DNA of 64,000 nucleotides from Salinibacterium sp. PAMC 21357 (GCF_000247645.1 NZ_AHWA01000004.1:682001-746000), one strand, 5' to 3'; positions 34,288 through 43,445 are shown, counted from the stretch's first letter. Numbers and translations: made by a program. Notes: generated from the letters alone by a model not told the origin.

Positions 34288-35344
34288 CGCGTTCCTCACT
34301 GTGGGCCGAAAAGTGGAGAAGGTTCTCTCGTCGTTCAACCCTAACGCCGGGAACGTGGATCGGTCCCTGCCCCCTCCAGTCCGTCACGAGCCTTGCGATC
34401 TCCAACGTGTGGGTACGACTGAGCGAGACATGGAACTCGCTGGCCACCGCCAACCTAATCAAACGCTGGCGAAGAGCGGCAGGATTCGCGGCGAGCGCGC
34501 CCACCGGCAACGAGATTCCGGCTTCAGAAATATCGGCCAAATCTTCCGCCATTTCTTCCGCAAAGTGGTCAAGCGCTTCGGCATCTTCCCGAGCCTGATC
34601 GGCGGTTCGCACCAAAGCATCGCGGATGCCGGGGCCGAGTTCCTTTTCGAGCAACGGCAATACGGTCTGCCGAACCCGCACTCGCGCATACGAGGTATCG
34701 AGGTTGTGCGGGTCATTCCACGCCACGATTCCGGAGTCTGTGCAGAACTGCACGGTGGAGTTTCGCGGCACCGTCAGCAGCGGCCGTAAGTACTGGCCAG
34801 TGTCTGACGCCATGCCCTTGAGGCTGCCAGCGCCACTGCCGCGAGCGAGGCCCAGCAGCACCGTTTCGGCCTGATCGTCGAGGGTGTGCCCGAGCAGCAC
34901 GCGGATCGCACCGTGCTCGGCCGCAGCAGCTGCGAGTGCCGCGTAGCGCGCGTCACGGGCCGCAGACTCGGGGCCTCCAGCGTCACCGACGAGAACCGAG
35001 CGAATGTCGACGGGGTCGAGGCCTAGGTCGCGAGCCTGCTGGGCTGCGGCGGCTGCGACATCCGCTGACCCGTCTTGAATGTTGTGATTGACGATCACGG
35101 CGCCAGCTCGCATGCCTGCCTTGGACGCCTCGAAGGCGGTTGCCGCCGCCAGCGCGAGAGAGTCAGGGCCGCCGCTGAGAGCGACAAGTATGACCGGTTC
35201 CACGCTTGTTCCTGAGTCGGATGCTGCACCACCATTTGCGGCGCCAACCACCCGTCTAGCGGGCAGAGAGGCAAGCGCAGTGCGCACAGCACGCCGCACA
35301 TCAGCAATTGCGGGAGTAAGACGGGGCCGTCTGTCGGAGTGCAT
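34277..35344 (-). CDS. tilS: tRNA(Ile)-lysidine synthetase
   Basis: TilS modifies C34 of the CAU-anticodon tRNA-Ile to lysidine so that it reads AUA. The 355-residue product has the PP-loop motif SGGPDS at residues 57-62 with '[15 protein letters not shown]' and '[10 protein letters not shown]' following. The shorter actinobacterial form, without the long C-terminal domain, fits this length. It diverges from ppa with almost no spacer. Confidence 0.95.
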   Translation of the reverse strand: MHSDRRPRLTPAIADVRRAVRTALASLPARRVVGAANGGAASDSGTSVEPVILVALSGGPDSLALAAATAFEASKAGMRAGAVIVNHNIQDGSADVAAAAAQQARDLGLDPVDIRSVLVGDAGGPESAARDARYAALAAAAAEHGAIRVLLGHTLDDQAETVLLGLARGSGAGSLKGMASDTGQYLRPLLTVPRNSTVQFCTDSGIVAWNDPHNLDTSYARVRVRQTVLPLLEKELGPGIRDALVRTADQAREDAEALDHFAEEMAEDLADISEAGISLPVGALAANPAALRQRLIRLAVASEFHVSLSRTHTLEIARLVTDWRGQGPIHVPGVRVERRENLLHFSAHSEERDAV

Positions 35345-35392
35345 CCAGTAACGTTATTGCAGCAACCCCACATTTTTCTTAGGAGCAGCTCC

Positions 35393-35884
35393 ATGGCCGC
35401 ATACGACGTTGTCGTTGAGATTCCGCGCGGAAGCCGGAACAAGTACGAAGTTGACCACGAAACTGGTCGCGTTTTTCTCGACCGTTATCTTTTCACGACG
35501 TTCGCTTACCCCACCGATTACGGCTTCTTCGAGAACACTCTCGGCCTCGACGGTGACCCGGTAGACGCACTCATTCTGCTCGACGCCCCCACCTTCCCCG
35601 GTGTTGGCATCTCGGTTCGCCCCGTTGCCGTGCTCAACATGAGCGACGACGGCGGCATCGACTCGAAGGTCATCTGTGTTCAGGCCAAGGACCCGCGCTG
35701 GTCGCACATCCAAGACCTGGGCGACGTTCCTGAGTTCACGCGCAAAGAAATCGAGCACTTTTTCGAGCACTACAAAGACCTCGAGCCCGGCAAGTGGGTC
35801 AAGATCGACGGCTGGGGCGACGCCGCAGAAGCCGAAGCGATCGTTATCGCTGGCTTCGAGAAGCTCAAGGCCGAAGGCCACTAG
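35393..35884 (+). CDS. ppa: Inorganic pyrophosphatase (family I)
   Basis: The 163-residue enzyme hydrolyses pyrophosphate in the cytoplasm and so pulls biosynthetic reactions forward. '[19 protein letters not shown]' and the metal-binding '[10 protein letters not shown]' are diagnostic. ATG 35393 was chosen for its AGGAG ribosome site and because the family starts there; an open upstream frame to 35339 runs into the tilS promoter region. Confidence 0.96.
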   Translation: MAAYDVVVEIPRGSRNKYEVDHETGRVFLDRYLFTTFAYPTDYGFFENTLGLDGDPVDALILLDAPTFPGVGISVRPVAVLNMSDDGGIDSKVICVQAKDPRWSHIQDLGDVPEFTRKEIEHFFEHYKDLEPGKWVKIDGWGDAAEAEAIVIAGFEKLKAEGH

Positions 35885-35966
35885 GCTCCGAAACCCTCAG
35901 GTTTCTCAACCGCTTCGGTGGTGCAACGGGTCGCGCAACGCTGAGCGTGCGCGGCCCGTTTACGTT

Positions 35967-35998
35967 CAATGGCGGATGCTCCAGAGCATCCGCCATTG
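35967..35998. terminator. Perfect 15-bp stem hairpin between ppa and the M23 gene
   Basis: CAATGGCGGATGCTC (35967-35981) pairs perfectly with 35984-35998 around a two-base loop. It lies between two converging genes (ppa on plus, M23 on minus), so it can serve both as terminator. No long T-run follows on either side, so termination may depend on the stem alone. Confidence 0.7.
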
Positions 35999-36002
35999 GC
36001 GT

Positions 36003-37382
36003 TTAAGAGTGAATCGCGCCCGCCCCGATCGGGCAGATTCGAGATAGGTCGGAGTTAGCCGAGGCCGACGCCCTTGCCCGACATGAACGACACCGGGTTC
36101 GTGGTGTCCCAACCGTTGGGGCGACCTCGAAGTGGAGGTGGCATCCGCTGGAGTTTCCCGTCGAGCCGACACTGGCAATTCTGGTCCCGACACCCACACT
36201 CTGACCGTACGAGACGTTGATACCGCCGTCAATGATGTGACCGTAGGCGGTGCGCACTCCACCAGCGTGTTCGATGATGATGTAGTTGCCGTAGCCGCCA
36301 TTCCAGCCATAGCCGGCGTACACGACGGTTCCGCTTGAGGCCGCGTAGATCGGCGATCCACAGCCAGCGCCGATGTCGGTTCCCTTATGGAAGCTTGAGC
36401 CGTAATTCGAGCTGTACCCGTAAACCGAGGTGATGTAGCCATAAGCCGGCTTCGTCCAGCCATTGGCGGTCGAGGAGCCCGACCCGCCATTGGACCCACC
36501 GTTTTGAGCTGCGGCAGCGGCAGCGGCGGCAGCTGCAGCACGTTCCGCGGCAGCGGCAGCTGCTGCGGCAGCAGCACGTTCCGCTTCACGCTGCACGACC
36601 CCAGCTCGGTAGTCAGCTTCGGTGATGACGCGCTCGGCGGTGAGGGCAGCGAGCTGTGCATCGAACTCGGCTTTGCGCTCCTGCTGCTCGGCCACCGCGT
36701 TCTCCGCCGCCGCCGCCGCTGCCTGAGCTTCCTCAAACGCTTTCTCGGCCGCGATCTTCAAAACTTCCAACTCTGCCCGGGCCACTTCTGCGGCATCCGA
36801 CAGCGACTGAGCGGTGTTTCGCGCCTGTACTGCGCGATCGAAGAGGGCCGAAGTCTGCTGGGAGATCTTCGACGACATGCCCAAGTTGTAGAGCAGGGCG
36901 TCGGCATCTTGGGAATTGGCGAGGAGGCTTGTGGTGACGTCTCCGCCACCGGCACGCACGAGACGCGACGCTAGTTCAGCGATTCGCTTTTCAGCGTCGT
37001 CCGCTTCGGTGCTTGCAACATCCGCTTGCTCTTGCAGAGTTTGGGTCTGCGCGGACTTCGCTTGGTACTTGGTATCGACTTCTTGCCACAGGTTGCCTTT
37101 TTCTTCGGCATCCTTTTGAGTGGCGACGGCCTGAGCTTCGAGTTGAATCAACGCGGCCCTGATGCGCTCAACTACCTTCTGGGTCGCCGCCTCGTTGTTG
37201 CGCGCTTGAGTTACTTCGGCCCAGGTGGGGTACTCATCGGCGAACGCCGCCTGGCTGGTTCCCGCAACAACGCTGACACCGACCACAAGGCTGAGTGCCG
37301 CGACGAAACCGACTGCCCGGAAATATAGTGAGCGACGCTTGTGCTGTGCTGCGGTCCCCCGACTCGCATGCATGACCTTCAA
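36003..37382 (-). CDS. M23 (LytM-type) cell-wall peptidase, copy 1, frameshifted near the end
   Basis: The protein has a signal peptide (cleavage about after 'SQAAFA'), a long coiled coil (about residues 50-260), an Ala/Gly/Ser linker and an M23 domain with 'FHKGTDIGAGCG' and 'HLHFEV', the zinc ligands of the family. After HLHFEV the frame is off. Shifting one base near 36124 restores 'RPNGWDTTNPVSFMSGKGV' and ends at a TAA (36055-36057), as in copy 2. One base seems missing. The start is TTG 37382 where copy 2 has ATG; an ATG at 37373 is an alternative. It likely activates or performs peptidoglycan cleavage, as EnvC/NlpD-like proteins do. Confidence 0.88.
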   Translation of the reverse strand: MKVMHASRGTAAQHKRRSLYFRAVGFVAALSLVVGVSVVAGTSQAAFADEYPTWAEVTQARNNEAATQKVVERIRAALIQLEAQAVATQKDAEEKGNLWQEVDTKYQAKSAQTQTLQEQADVASTEADDAEKRIAELASRLVRAGGGDVTTSLLANSQDADALLYNLGMSSKISQQTSALFDRAVQARNTAQSLSDAAEVARAELEVLKIAAEKAFEEAQAAAAAAENAVAEQQERKAEFDAQLAALTAERVITEADYRAGVVQREAERAAAAAAAAAAERAAAAAAAAAAAQNGGSNGGSGSSTANGWTKPAYGYITSVYGYSSNYGSSFHKGTDIGAGCGSPIYAASSGTVVYAGYGWNGGYGNYIIIEHAGGVRTAYGHIIDGGINVSYGQSVGVGTRIASVGSTGNSSGCHLHFEVAPTVGTPRTRCRSCRARASASANSDLSRICPIGAGAIHS

Positions 37383-37637
37383 TTGTTCCCCTAAACATTG
37401 TTGAGCGCCGACTAATGGCCACTAGTCACACGAATAACATTGACCACACTAACAACATGCGGCCCAAAAGTCTCAACCTTGCATTGAATGCGTTTTTCGG
37501 TCGGTTCACCGCAGAGTGATGCGGATCTCCCCAGCCAGACGCGGGGTACCCGAGCGCCAGATAAGAACGTGGGTCTGATTCGCGAGGATTTCCTCGGCCG
37601 CAGCGATCCCCCAGGGGTTCCGCTTAGGCCTGAGGCC
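37383..37637. other. Intergenic region between the two M23 genes (255 bases)
   Basis: This gap holds the copy-1 leader, where an AAAGTCTCAACC segment is shared with the copy-2 leader near 38930. I see no gene in it and no clear terminator; the overlapping AGGCCT palindromes near 37621-37640 are too short to call. Confidence 0.45.
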
Positions 37638-38912
37638 TTAGCCGAGTTGAATACCTTGGCCCGCCATGAACGGCACCGGGTTCGTCGTGTCCCAACCGTT
37701 GGGGCGCACTTCAAAGTGAAGATGGCAACCGGTGGAATTGCCCGTCGAGCCCACGCTGGCAATCTTGGTCCCGACCGAGACACCTTGGCCAGAGGAAACC
37801 TGAATTCCGCCGTCGACGATGTGCCCATATGCGGTACGCACTCCACCAGCGTGCTCGATGATGATGTAGTTTCCGTAGCCCCCATTCCAGCCATAGCCGG
37901 CATAGACCACGGTTCCACTCGACGCCGCGTAGATGCCAGCCCCACAACCAGCGCCGAGATCAGTTCCCTTGTGGAAGCTGGAACCGTAGTTAGAGCTGTA
38001 GCCGTATACCGAAGTGATATACCCACCGGCCGGGCGAGCCCAGCCACTCAGACTAATTTCCCCTGCGTCCAAGTTTGGCACCTGGGCTGCCGCAGCCGCA
38101 GCCGCGCGGGCCGCTTCACGTTCGCGCACCCCAGCCAAATAACTTGCTTCGGTTGCCTCACGCGCAGAAGTCAACGCAGCGAGCTGTTCGTCGAACTCGA
38201 TCTTGCGCTCCTGTTGCTCCGCGAGAGCTTCTTCTGCGGCCTGGGCTGCAGCCTGAGCTACGGCGAAAGCATCTTCAGCGGCAATTTTGAGAACCTCAAG
38301 TTCAGCCCGGGCAACCTCAGCGGCATCACTCAGCGACTGCGCCGTGTTGCGAGCCTGAACGGCACGATCGAACAGAGCGGATGTCTGCTGAGAAATCTTC
38401 GACGACATCCCCAAGTTGTAGAGCAATGAGTCTGCGTCTTGGGAGTTAGCCAAAAGGTTGGTGGTCACGTCGCCGCCACCGGCGCGCACGAGCCGCGCGG
38501 CAAGCTCGCTAATGCGCTTTTCCGCTTCATCGGCTTCGGCGCTTGCGGCATCCGCTTGCTCCTGCAGGGTGGCGGTCTGAGTGGCCTTAGCTTGGTACTT
38601 CGTATCAGCTTCTTGCCACAGGTTGCCTTTCTCTTCGGCCTCTTTCTGGGCGGCCGCGGCGTCAGCCTCAAGCTGAACAAGTGCCGCCGTGATGCGCTCT
38701 ATCACCAGTTTGGTCGCAGCCTCATTGTTGCGGGCTTCGGTGACGTCGCTCCACGTGGGGTAGTCATCGGCGAATGCAGCCTGGCTCGTGCCCCCAACCA
38801 CGCTGACGCCGACAACGAGACTGAGCAAGGCGGCGAAACCAATTACGCGGAAAACGAGGGAGCGCAACGCTCGGGTTGCCGTGGTTCTGCGACTCGCATG
38901 CATGACCTTCAT
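37638..38912 (-). CDS. M23 (LytM-type) cell-wall peptidase, copy 2
   Basis: The 424-residue protein closely resembles copy 1: signal peptide, coiled coil (about residues 50-260), short linker, then the M23 domain with 'FHKGTDLGAGCG' and 'HLHFEVRPNGWDTTNPV', complete to its end. ATG 38912 has GGGGA upstream. The main difference from copy 1 is the linker, which lacks the long Ala and Gly/Ser runs. Predicted exported, acting on peptidoglycan or regulating amidases during division. Tandem duplication with copy 1 is evident. Confidence 0.92.
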   Translation of the reverse strand: MKVMHASRRTTATRALRSLVFRVIGFAALLSLVVGVSVVGGTSQAAFADDYPTWSDVTEARNNEAATKLVIERITAALVQLEADAAAAQKEAEEKGNLWQEADTKYQAKATQTATLQEQADAASAEADEAEKRISELAARLVRAGGGDVTTNLLANSQDADSLLYNLGMSSKISQQTSALFDRAVQARNTAQSLSDAAEVARAELEVLKIAAEDAFAVAQAAAQAAEEALAEQQERKIEFDEQLAALTSAREATEASYLAGVREREAARAAAAAAAQVPNLDAGEISLSGWARPAGGYITSVYGYSSNYGSSFHKGTDLGAGCGAGIYAASSGTVVYAGYGWNGGYGNYIIIEHAGGVRTAYGHIVDGGIQVSSGQGVSVGTKIASVGSTGNSTGCHLHFEVRPNGWDTTNPVPFMAGQGIQLG

Positions 38913-39101
38913 TGTTCCCCTTGGCATTAAAGTCTCAACCACTTACTGAACGTAGTATCAGACACCTCGAAAGTCGGGTACATTTAAGCCTGTTGGAAAA
39001 AGCGGTTCGAGAAATATCAAGCAGTTTGCTTCTCAGTTTGGTAAATCACGAAACGCACCGTATGCTTTTCCCTCGGTAGCTAAGAAGTTCTGTGACTTCG
39101 A

Positions 39102-39177
39102 GGCCCCATCGTTTAGTGGCCTAGGACACCGCCCTTTCACGGCGGCAGCACGGGTTCGAATCCCGTTGGGGTCACCA
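39102..39177 (+). tRNA. tRNA-Glu (anticodon TTC)
   Basis: A cloverleaf folds from the 7-bp acceptor (GGCCCCA with TGGGGTC), an anticodon stem CCGCC/GGCGG with loop CTTTCAC (anticodon TTC) and the T-loop GGTTCGAAT. The terminal CCA is encoded (39175-39177). Confidence 0.97.
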
Positions 39178-39202
39178 GACACACCACAGAATTAAATAGC
39201 TA

Positions 39203-39276
39203 GGCCCTGTAGCGCAGTTGGTTAGCGCGCCGCCCTGTCACGGCGGAGGTCGCCGGTTCAAGTCCGGTCAGGGTCG
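39203..39276 (+). tRNA. tRNA-Asp (anticodon GTC)
   Basis: Acceptor GGCCCTG pairs with CAGGGTC, the anticodon loop CTGTCAC gives anticodon GTC, and the T-loop is GGTTCAAGT. CCA is not encoded. It lies 25 bases after tRNA-Glu and is followed by a hairpin and T-run. Confidence 0.97.
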
Positions 39277-39283
39277 CAAACAG

Positions 39284-39312
39284 AAAGCCTCTTCGCAAGG
39301 AGGGGCTTTTTC
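39284..39312 (+). terminator. Rho-independent terminator after tRNA-Asp
   Basis: AAGCCTC and the GGAGGGGCTT segment form a stem around a CTTCGCAA-type loop, followed by TTTTT. It separates tRNA-Asp from tRNA-Phe. Confidence 0.85.
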
Positions 39313-39354
39313 TGTAGCAAGGGGAAACCTTTGCGAGTAAGAGGAAACTCTTAC

Positions 39355-39427
39355 GGCTCTGTAGCTCAGTTGGTAGAGCGCACGACTGAAAATTGTGAGG
39401 TCACGGGATCGACGCCCGTCGGAGCCA
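39355..39427 (+). tRNA. tRNA-Phe (anticodon GAA)
   Basis: Acceptor GGCTCTG pairs with CGGAGCC, the anticodon loop CTGAAAA gives GAA, and D- and T-arms are normal. CCA is not encoded. A strong terminator follows directly. Confidence 0.97.
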
Positions 39428-39429
39428 CT

Positions 39430-39471
39430 TGACCCTTTCCCGGGCTTCTACCGGGCGAGGGTCATTTTTTT
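39430..39471 (+). terminator. Rho-independent terminator after tRNA-Phe
   Basis: TGACCCTTTCCCGG pairs with CCGGGCGAGGGTCA, leaving a seven-base loop, and a run of seven T follows (39465-39471). Confidence 0.9.
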
Positions 39472-39767
39472 GCCCTCTGGCTGCGTATCTTCTCCAGCGG
39501 GCCCCGGCACACCCGCCTCGCCCGGCACGCCCGCCTCGCCCAGCACGCCCGGCACGCCCGCCTCGCAAATCCTCCCTCATGGCGCATAACTCGCGGCTCG
39601 CGGCTCGCGGCTCGTCTTCTGGGAAATTCAGGAGATTTGAGCGCCGTGGAGTTGTGACGTCCCAGTTCATGGGGATCGCGCAGCGCTGAGGCGAGAATCT
39701 CCTGAGTTTCCGAGGGTTGCAGGGAGCTTGCCGGCACGAAGTGACTCCGCACCGGCTAGGGCAACGG
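39472..39767. other. Non-coding spacer with tandem and inverted repeats
   Basis: No protein-like frame is seen in these about 300 bases. They contain six 9-base units of the type CCCG(C/G)CTCG or CCC(G/A)GCACG at 39512-39565, three TCGCGGC units at 39591-39611, and a 16-base inverted repeat with one mismatch (39622-39637 and 39696-39711, core CAGGAGATT) about 58 bases apart. A decayed small mobile element is possible but no terminal duplication was seen. Confidence 0.6.
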
Positions 39768-40649
39768 CTACGGAGTCGCGACCTCGAAGGTGTTGCACAC
39801 ATTCGGGCCACCATTGAGCCCCGTCATGAACCACTCTTGACGCTTCTCGCTCGACCCATGCGTCCATGACTCCGGCGTGACCTGCCCCTGAGTGGCCTCC
39901 TGAATACGGTCGTCGCCGACCGCAGATGCCGCACTCAGTGCATCCTGAATTTGCGCCTCCGTCACGGGATCCAGGAAGACAACACCGTCATCGTTAGTGA
40001 TGGTGGATGCCGCCCCCACCCATGCGCCGGCGAAGCAGTCTGCCTGCAGCTCTAAACGCACTGAGTCTGACGACGGACCAGTGGACTGCCGGTCGAGACC
40101 TTCCATGATCCCTGTCGAATTTTGGATGTGGTGACCCCACTCGTGGGCGACGACATACATCTCGGCGAGTGGTCCACCCGTCGAGCCGAATCGGCTGCGG
40201 AGGTCATCATAAAAAGCAGTGTCGACGTAGATGAGCTCATCGGCTGGGCAGTAGAACGGTCCGGTAGCACTGCTAGCGCCGCCGCATCCGGTGCCCACCT
40301 GACCGGTAAAGAGCACAACGTTAGTGGTGCGGTAGACCTGACCGAGTGCTGGAAGCTCGCTCTCCCAATACGTATCGAGAGAGTCAGCTGCGGCCGCAAT
40401 CCGGCAATCGATGCTGCTGTTGGCGGCCTCGCCCGTGTCACACCCCGACAGCGGCTCTCCCTGCTGCTGCTCGCCACCGCCCGTGGCACCACCGTCAACG
40501 AACCCCGTCAGATCGACTCCGAGAATTTGGGAGACGATGATGAGGCCAATGACCAGCAAGCTTCCGCCGCCGCCAACAGCGATGCCAGTATTGCGGCCTC
40601 GACGCGAGACCTTGTTTGGATTGATTCGAGCGTTGTCGTTGAACGTCAT
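39768..40649 (-). CDS. YpfJ-family neutral zinc metallopeptidase
   Basis: The 293-residue protein has a basic start, one hydrophobic helix (about residues 25-45) and a Gly-rich linker, then the zinc peptidase domain with HEWGHH (His169, Glu170, His173) and 'ELQADCFAGAW', the family's signature. It is anchored in the membrane with the domain outside. Substrate and role are unknown. Its end faces the tRNA spacer. Confidence 0.92.
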   Translation of the reverse strand: MTFNDNARINPNKVSRRGRNTGIAVGGGGSLLVIGLIIVSQILGVDLTGFVDGGATGGGEQQQGEPLSGCDTGEAANSSIDCRIAAAADSLDTYWESELPALGQVYRTTNVVLFTGQVGTGCGGASSATGPFYCPADELIYVDTAFYDDLRSRFGSTGGPLAEMYVVAHEWGHHIQNSTGIMEGLDRQSTGPSSDSVRLELQADCFAGAWVGAASTITNDDGVVFLDPVTEAQIQDALSAASAVGDDRIQEATQGQVTPESWTHGSSEKRQEWFMTGLNGGPNVCNTFEVATP

Positions 40650-40711
40650 AGTGAGAATTTACTACTGGCATCCGCGCCCCACGCGGCCAGACGCTCCGGT
40701 ATCCTTAGGGA

Positions 40712-40846
40712 ATGAACGCCATCTCTGTTGTCACCTTTCTCGGCAAGCTCGCACTCATCACAACGGGCGTGGTTGTTGCTCTCACCGGTCTCGCTCTGTT
40801 GCTGAACCTTGTCGTGCCGAGCCTGCTCTCCGGCTTCACTAGCTAA
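40712..40846 (+). CDS. Small membrane protein (44 aa)
   Basis: ATG 40712 to TAA 40844-40846 encodes 44 residues with a mostly hydrophobic helix (VVVALTGLALLLNLVVPSLL). A TTAGGGA ribosome-like site precedes the start and a hairpin lies 16 bases after the stop. It is divergent from the zinc peptidase gene. Small conserved proteins of this type occur in related bacteria, but I know no function. Confidence 0.6.
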   Translation: MNAISVVTFLGKLALITTGVVVALTGLALLLNLVVPSLLSGFTS

Positions 40847-40861
40847 AAAAGCTCCGCTGCG

Positions 40862-40880
40862 CGCTCAGCATTCCTGAGCG
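40862..40880 (+). terminator. Weak hairpin after the 44-aa gene
   Basis: CGCTCAG (40862-40868) pairs with CTGAGCG (40874-40880) around a five-base loop. Only a short AATTTT follows, so it is a weak terminator candidate. Confidence 0.45.
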
Positions 40881-40957
40881 GCACACAATTTTCAGCGATT
40901 CTTCGGTCAACTCCGTCTCAGGAGTTCTAGGCTTACAGCCAACCGAGGGAGATCGTG

Positions 40958-41752
40958 ATGCGGGAATCCAGAGATGTTGTTAGGCAAATTACTGTCGCTG
41001 CGAGCGCGACGTTCGCTCTGATCGGAGCATTCGTAGGGTCGGGCGCCTACGGCGGCACCCCGGTGCAAGATGTTGCGGGAGGCGCCCTCAGCGCCGACGC
41101 CACCGTCATCGCCCCGGCCGGTTCCGCATTCACCATCTGGAGCATCATCTACTTCGGCCTCGTGGCGTACGCCGTGTGGCAGATGTTGCCGAAACAGACC
41201 AGCACCGAACTGCATCGCCGCGTTGGCTACTGGGTTGCGGCATCCCTCGTGCTCAATGCCGCCTGGATTCTCTCCATCCAATTCGACATGCTTGCCCTTA
41301 GCGTTCCCGTGATCATCCTGCTGCTCATCGTGCTCATTCGGGCCTATCTGATTACGGTGCGACTGCCTGCCGCCGGAGCGATCGACGCAATCATCACCGA
41401 TGGCACCGTCGGTCTCTACCTAGGTTGGGTCTGCGTCGCGACCGCCGCCAACATTGCGGCGTGGCTTAATGCCATTGAGTTCGACGGGTTCGGCATCTCT
41501 CAAGATGTGTGGGGCGTTGCCGTTGTTTTCGTCGCCGGTGCCGTCGGAATTGCCCTCGCCGCACGCGGACGCACGCACTTCGCCCCGTCGCTCTCGCTGA
41601 GCTGGGGGCTGGCGTGGGTTGCCGTTGCGCGCCTCAGCGGTGATCTAATTTCCCAGCCCACCGCTGTTGCCGCACTCATTGCGGTTGCCGCGATCCTTGT
41701 GAGTGCCGCCGTCTTCGCTATTGCACGACTTCGCGCCGAACAGACCGCCTAG
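40958..41752 (+). CDS. TspO/MBR-like membrane protein
   Basis: The 264-residue protein has about seven hydrophobic helices and the TspO-type segment 'PAGSAFTIWSIIYFGLVAYAVWQ' shown as APAGSAFTIWSIIYFG near residues 53-70. TspO proteins bind tetrapyrroles and related ligands. This longer actinobacterial subgroup is usually called tryptophan-rich sensory protein and has no firm function. ATG 40958 has GAGGGAG upstream; GTG 40955 is one codon earlier. The stop overlaps the MFS start by one base (TAGTG). Confidence 0.78.
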   Translation: MRESRDVVRQITVAASATFALIGAFVGSGAYGGTPVQDVAGGALSADATVIAPAGSAFTIWSIIYFGLVAYAVWQMLPKQTSTELHRRVGYWVAASLVLNAAWILSIQFDMLALSVPVIILLLIVLIRAYLITVRLPAAGAIDAIITDGTVGLYLGWVCVATAANIAAWLNAIEFDGFGISQDVWGVAVVFVAGAVGIALAARGRTHFAPSLSLSWGLAWVAVARLSGDLISQPTAVAALIAVAAILVSAAVFAIARLRAEQTA

Positions 41753-43380
41753 TGAACGTCGCCCGCGCCTCACGCAAGCGCTGGTTGGGCCTTCTCTTCA
41801 TCAGCATTGCCGTCGCGCTCATCATCGTTGACTCCACCATTGTCAACGTCGCGATCCCCTCCGTTGTCGAAGAACTTGATCTCAATTCGACTCAGGTTCA
41901 GTGGGTACAAGAGAGCTACACGCTCGTCTTCGCCTCGCTGCTTCTTGTCTTCGGTACTCTCGCTGACCGCTATGGCCGCCGACGAGTGCTCCTCATCGGT
42001 GTCGCGATCTTCGCGCTCTCGTCGATCCTCGCCGCGACGGCGGCGACCGGCGAATTACTGATCGCCTCGCGGCTGGTGCAGGGCATCGGCGGGGCGATGA
42101 TCTTGCCCGCCTCACTCTCTACGATCAATGCCACCTTCCGCGGGCGTGAACGCGCTATCGCCTTCGCTGTCTGGGGTTCAACGATCGGCGGGATGGCTGC
42201 CGTCGGTCCCCTGCTTGGCGGCTGGCTCACCACCTACTACTCCTGGCGTTGGGCTTTCGGCATCAACGTTCCCCTCGGCGTAATCATCGTCATCGGCATC
42301 CTGATCTTCACGATCGAATCGAAGGAGCCTTCAGCTCAGCGACGAGTGGATGTTGTCGGCGCCGCCCTCTCGGTCGTGCTGTTCGCGTCGCTCGTTTTCG
42401 CCCTCATCGAGGGCCGCAGTTATGGCTGGTTCTTCAGCGACCTCCCGCCCGCCTTCTGGACCTGGAATGTCTCGCCCATCCCGTTCGTGTTCGCTCTCGC
42501 GATCTTGACGGGAATCCTCTTTGTGCGGTGGGGTTTCGCTCGCGAACGCGCAGGCAAGTCGACGATGCTCGCCTTTGGGCTGCTGCGCATTGCGTCATTC
42601 CGCAACGGCAATATCGCCGCAATGATTGTCTCGCTTGGTGAGTTCGGCATCATCCTGTCACTGCCGTTGTGGCTGCAGAACGTGCTCGGCTACGACGCCC
42701 TGCAGACGGGTTTCGTCATCCTTGCGCTAGCTATTGGTTCATTCGTGGCGAGTGGATTCGCGGGAGCCTTTGGCAACAAGGTCACCCCGGTCACGATCGT
42801 GCGATTCGGTATCGGTGCCGAGATTGTCGGCGTACTGATCGTCGCGTTCAACTTGAGCCCGGATGCCGCGTGGTGGAACATCGCCCCGGGGCTCTTCGTC
42901 TACGGCTTCGGCGTCGGGCTCGCGACGGCTCAACTCACGAGCGTTGTGCTGAGGGATGTGCCGCTCAGCCAGTCCGGTCAGGGCTCGGGAACTCAGAGCA
43001 CTGCTCGCCAAGTCGGCTCAGCCCTCGGCATCGCCATCCTGGGAACCGTACTCTTCGCGAGCCTCGGCAGCGGCCTCAACGCGAAACTCGAGACCCGCAC
43101 CGAAATCCCCGATTCTGCGCGCACCGCGATCGTTCACCTCGTCGTTGACTCGGCAGGCACCGGCATCAGCACCCTCGACACCAAGTACCCGGACGCCGCA
43201 GCCGACGCCCGTCAAGCCTTCACCAACTCGACGCGGTATTCCGCCTTCGCGGCCGCCGGGTTCCTAGCGATCGGATTTATCGCCAGCCTCCGTCTAGACG
43301 GCTCACGCCGTGGTGACGACGACACGGAGGACGCTGGCGGCAACCAATCGGACGCGTTATCGGGGAAACCAGCCGACTAG
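41752..43380 (+). CDS. MFS drug exporter, DHA2 (EmrB/QacA) family
   Basis: The 542-residue protein has about 14 predicted helices. Motif A 'LADRYGRRRVLLIG' lies near residue 70 and motif C-like 'GGAMILPASLSTINATF' near residue 115 (GIGGAMILPASLS). Proteins of this family export toxic compounds by proton antiport. GTG start in a TAGTG overlap with the TspO-like gene, so the two are translationally coupled. The substrate is unknown. Confidence 0.93.
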   Translation: MNVARASRKRWLGLLFISIAVALIIVDSTIVNVAIPSVVEELDLNSTQVQWVQESYTLVFASLLLVFGTLADRYGRRRVLLIGVAIFALSSILAATAATGELLIASRLVQGIGGAMILPASLSTINATFRGRERAIAFAVWGSTIGGMAAVGPLLGGWLTTYYSWRWAFGINVPLGVIIVIGILIFTIESKEPSAQRRVDVVGAALSVVLFASLVFALIEGRSYGWFFSDLPPAFWTWNVSPIPFVFALAILTGILFVRWGFARERAGKSTMLAFGLLRIASFRNGNIAAMIVSLGEFGIILSLPLWLQNVLGYDALQTGFVILALAIGSFVASGFAGAFGNKVTPVTIVRFGIGAEIVGVLIVAFNLSPDAAWWNIAPGLFVYGFGVGLATAQLTSVVLRDVPLSQSGQGSGTQSTARQVGSALGIAILGTVLFASLGSGLNAKLETRTEIPDSARTAIVHLVVDSAGTGISTLDTKYPDAAADARQAFTNSTRYSAFAAAGFLAIGFIASLRLDGSRRGDDDTEDAGGNQSDALSGKPAD

Positions 43381-43445
43381 ACCTAACTGACGAAGCGGGG
43401 ATGGTGCGAGCATTCGCGCGGTCAGCAGTCGACGACAGCTCACAA

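Noticed and set aside
37621-37640. AGGCCT palindromes just after M23 copy 2 considered as a terminator
   Set aside because: The repeats are two self-complementary hexamers with almost no loop and no T-run, so a stable terminator is unlikely.
39395-39589. Open frame starting within tRNA-Phe and running through the C-rich repeats
   Set aside because: It crosses the tRNA and its terminator, and its product is repeated Gly-Thr-Pro-Ala-Ser without a start signal.
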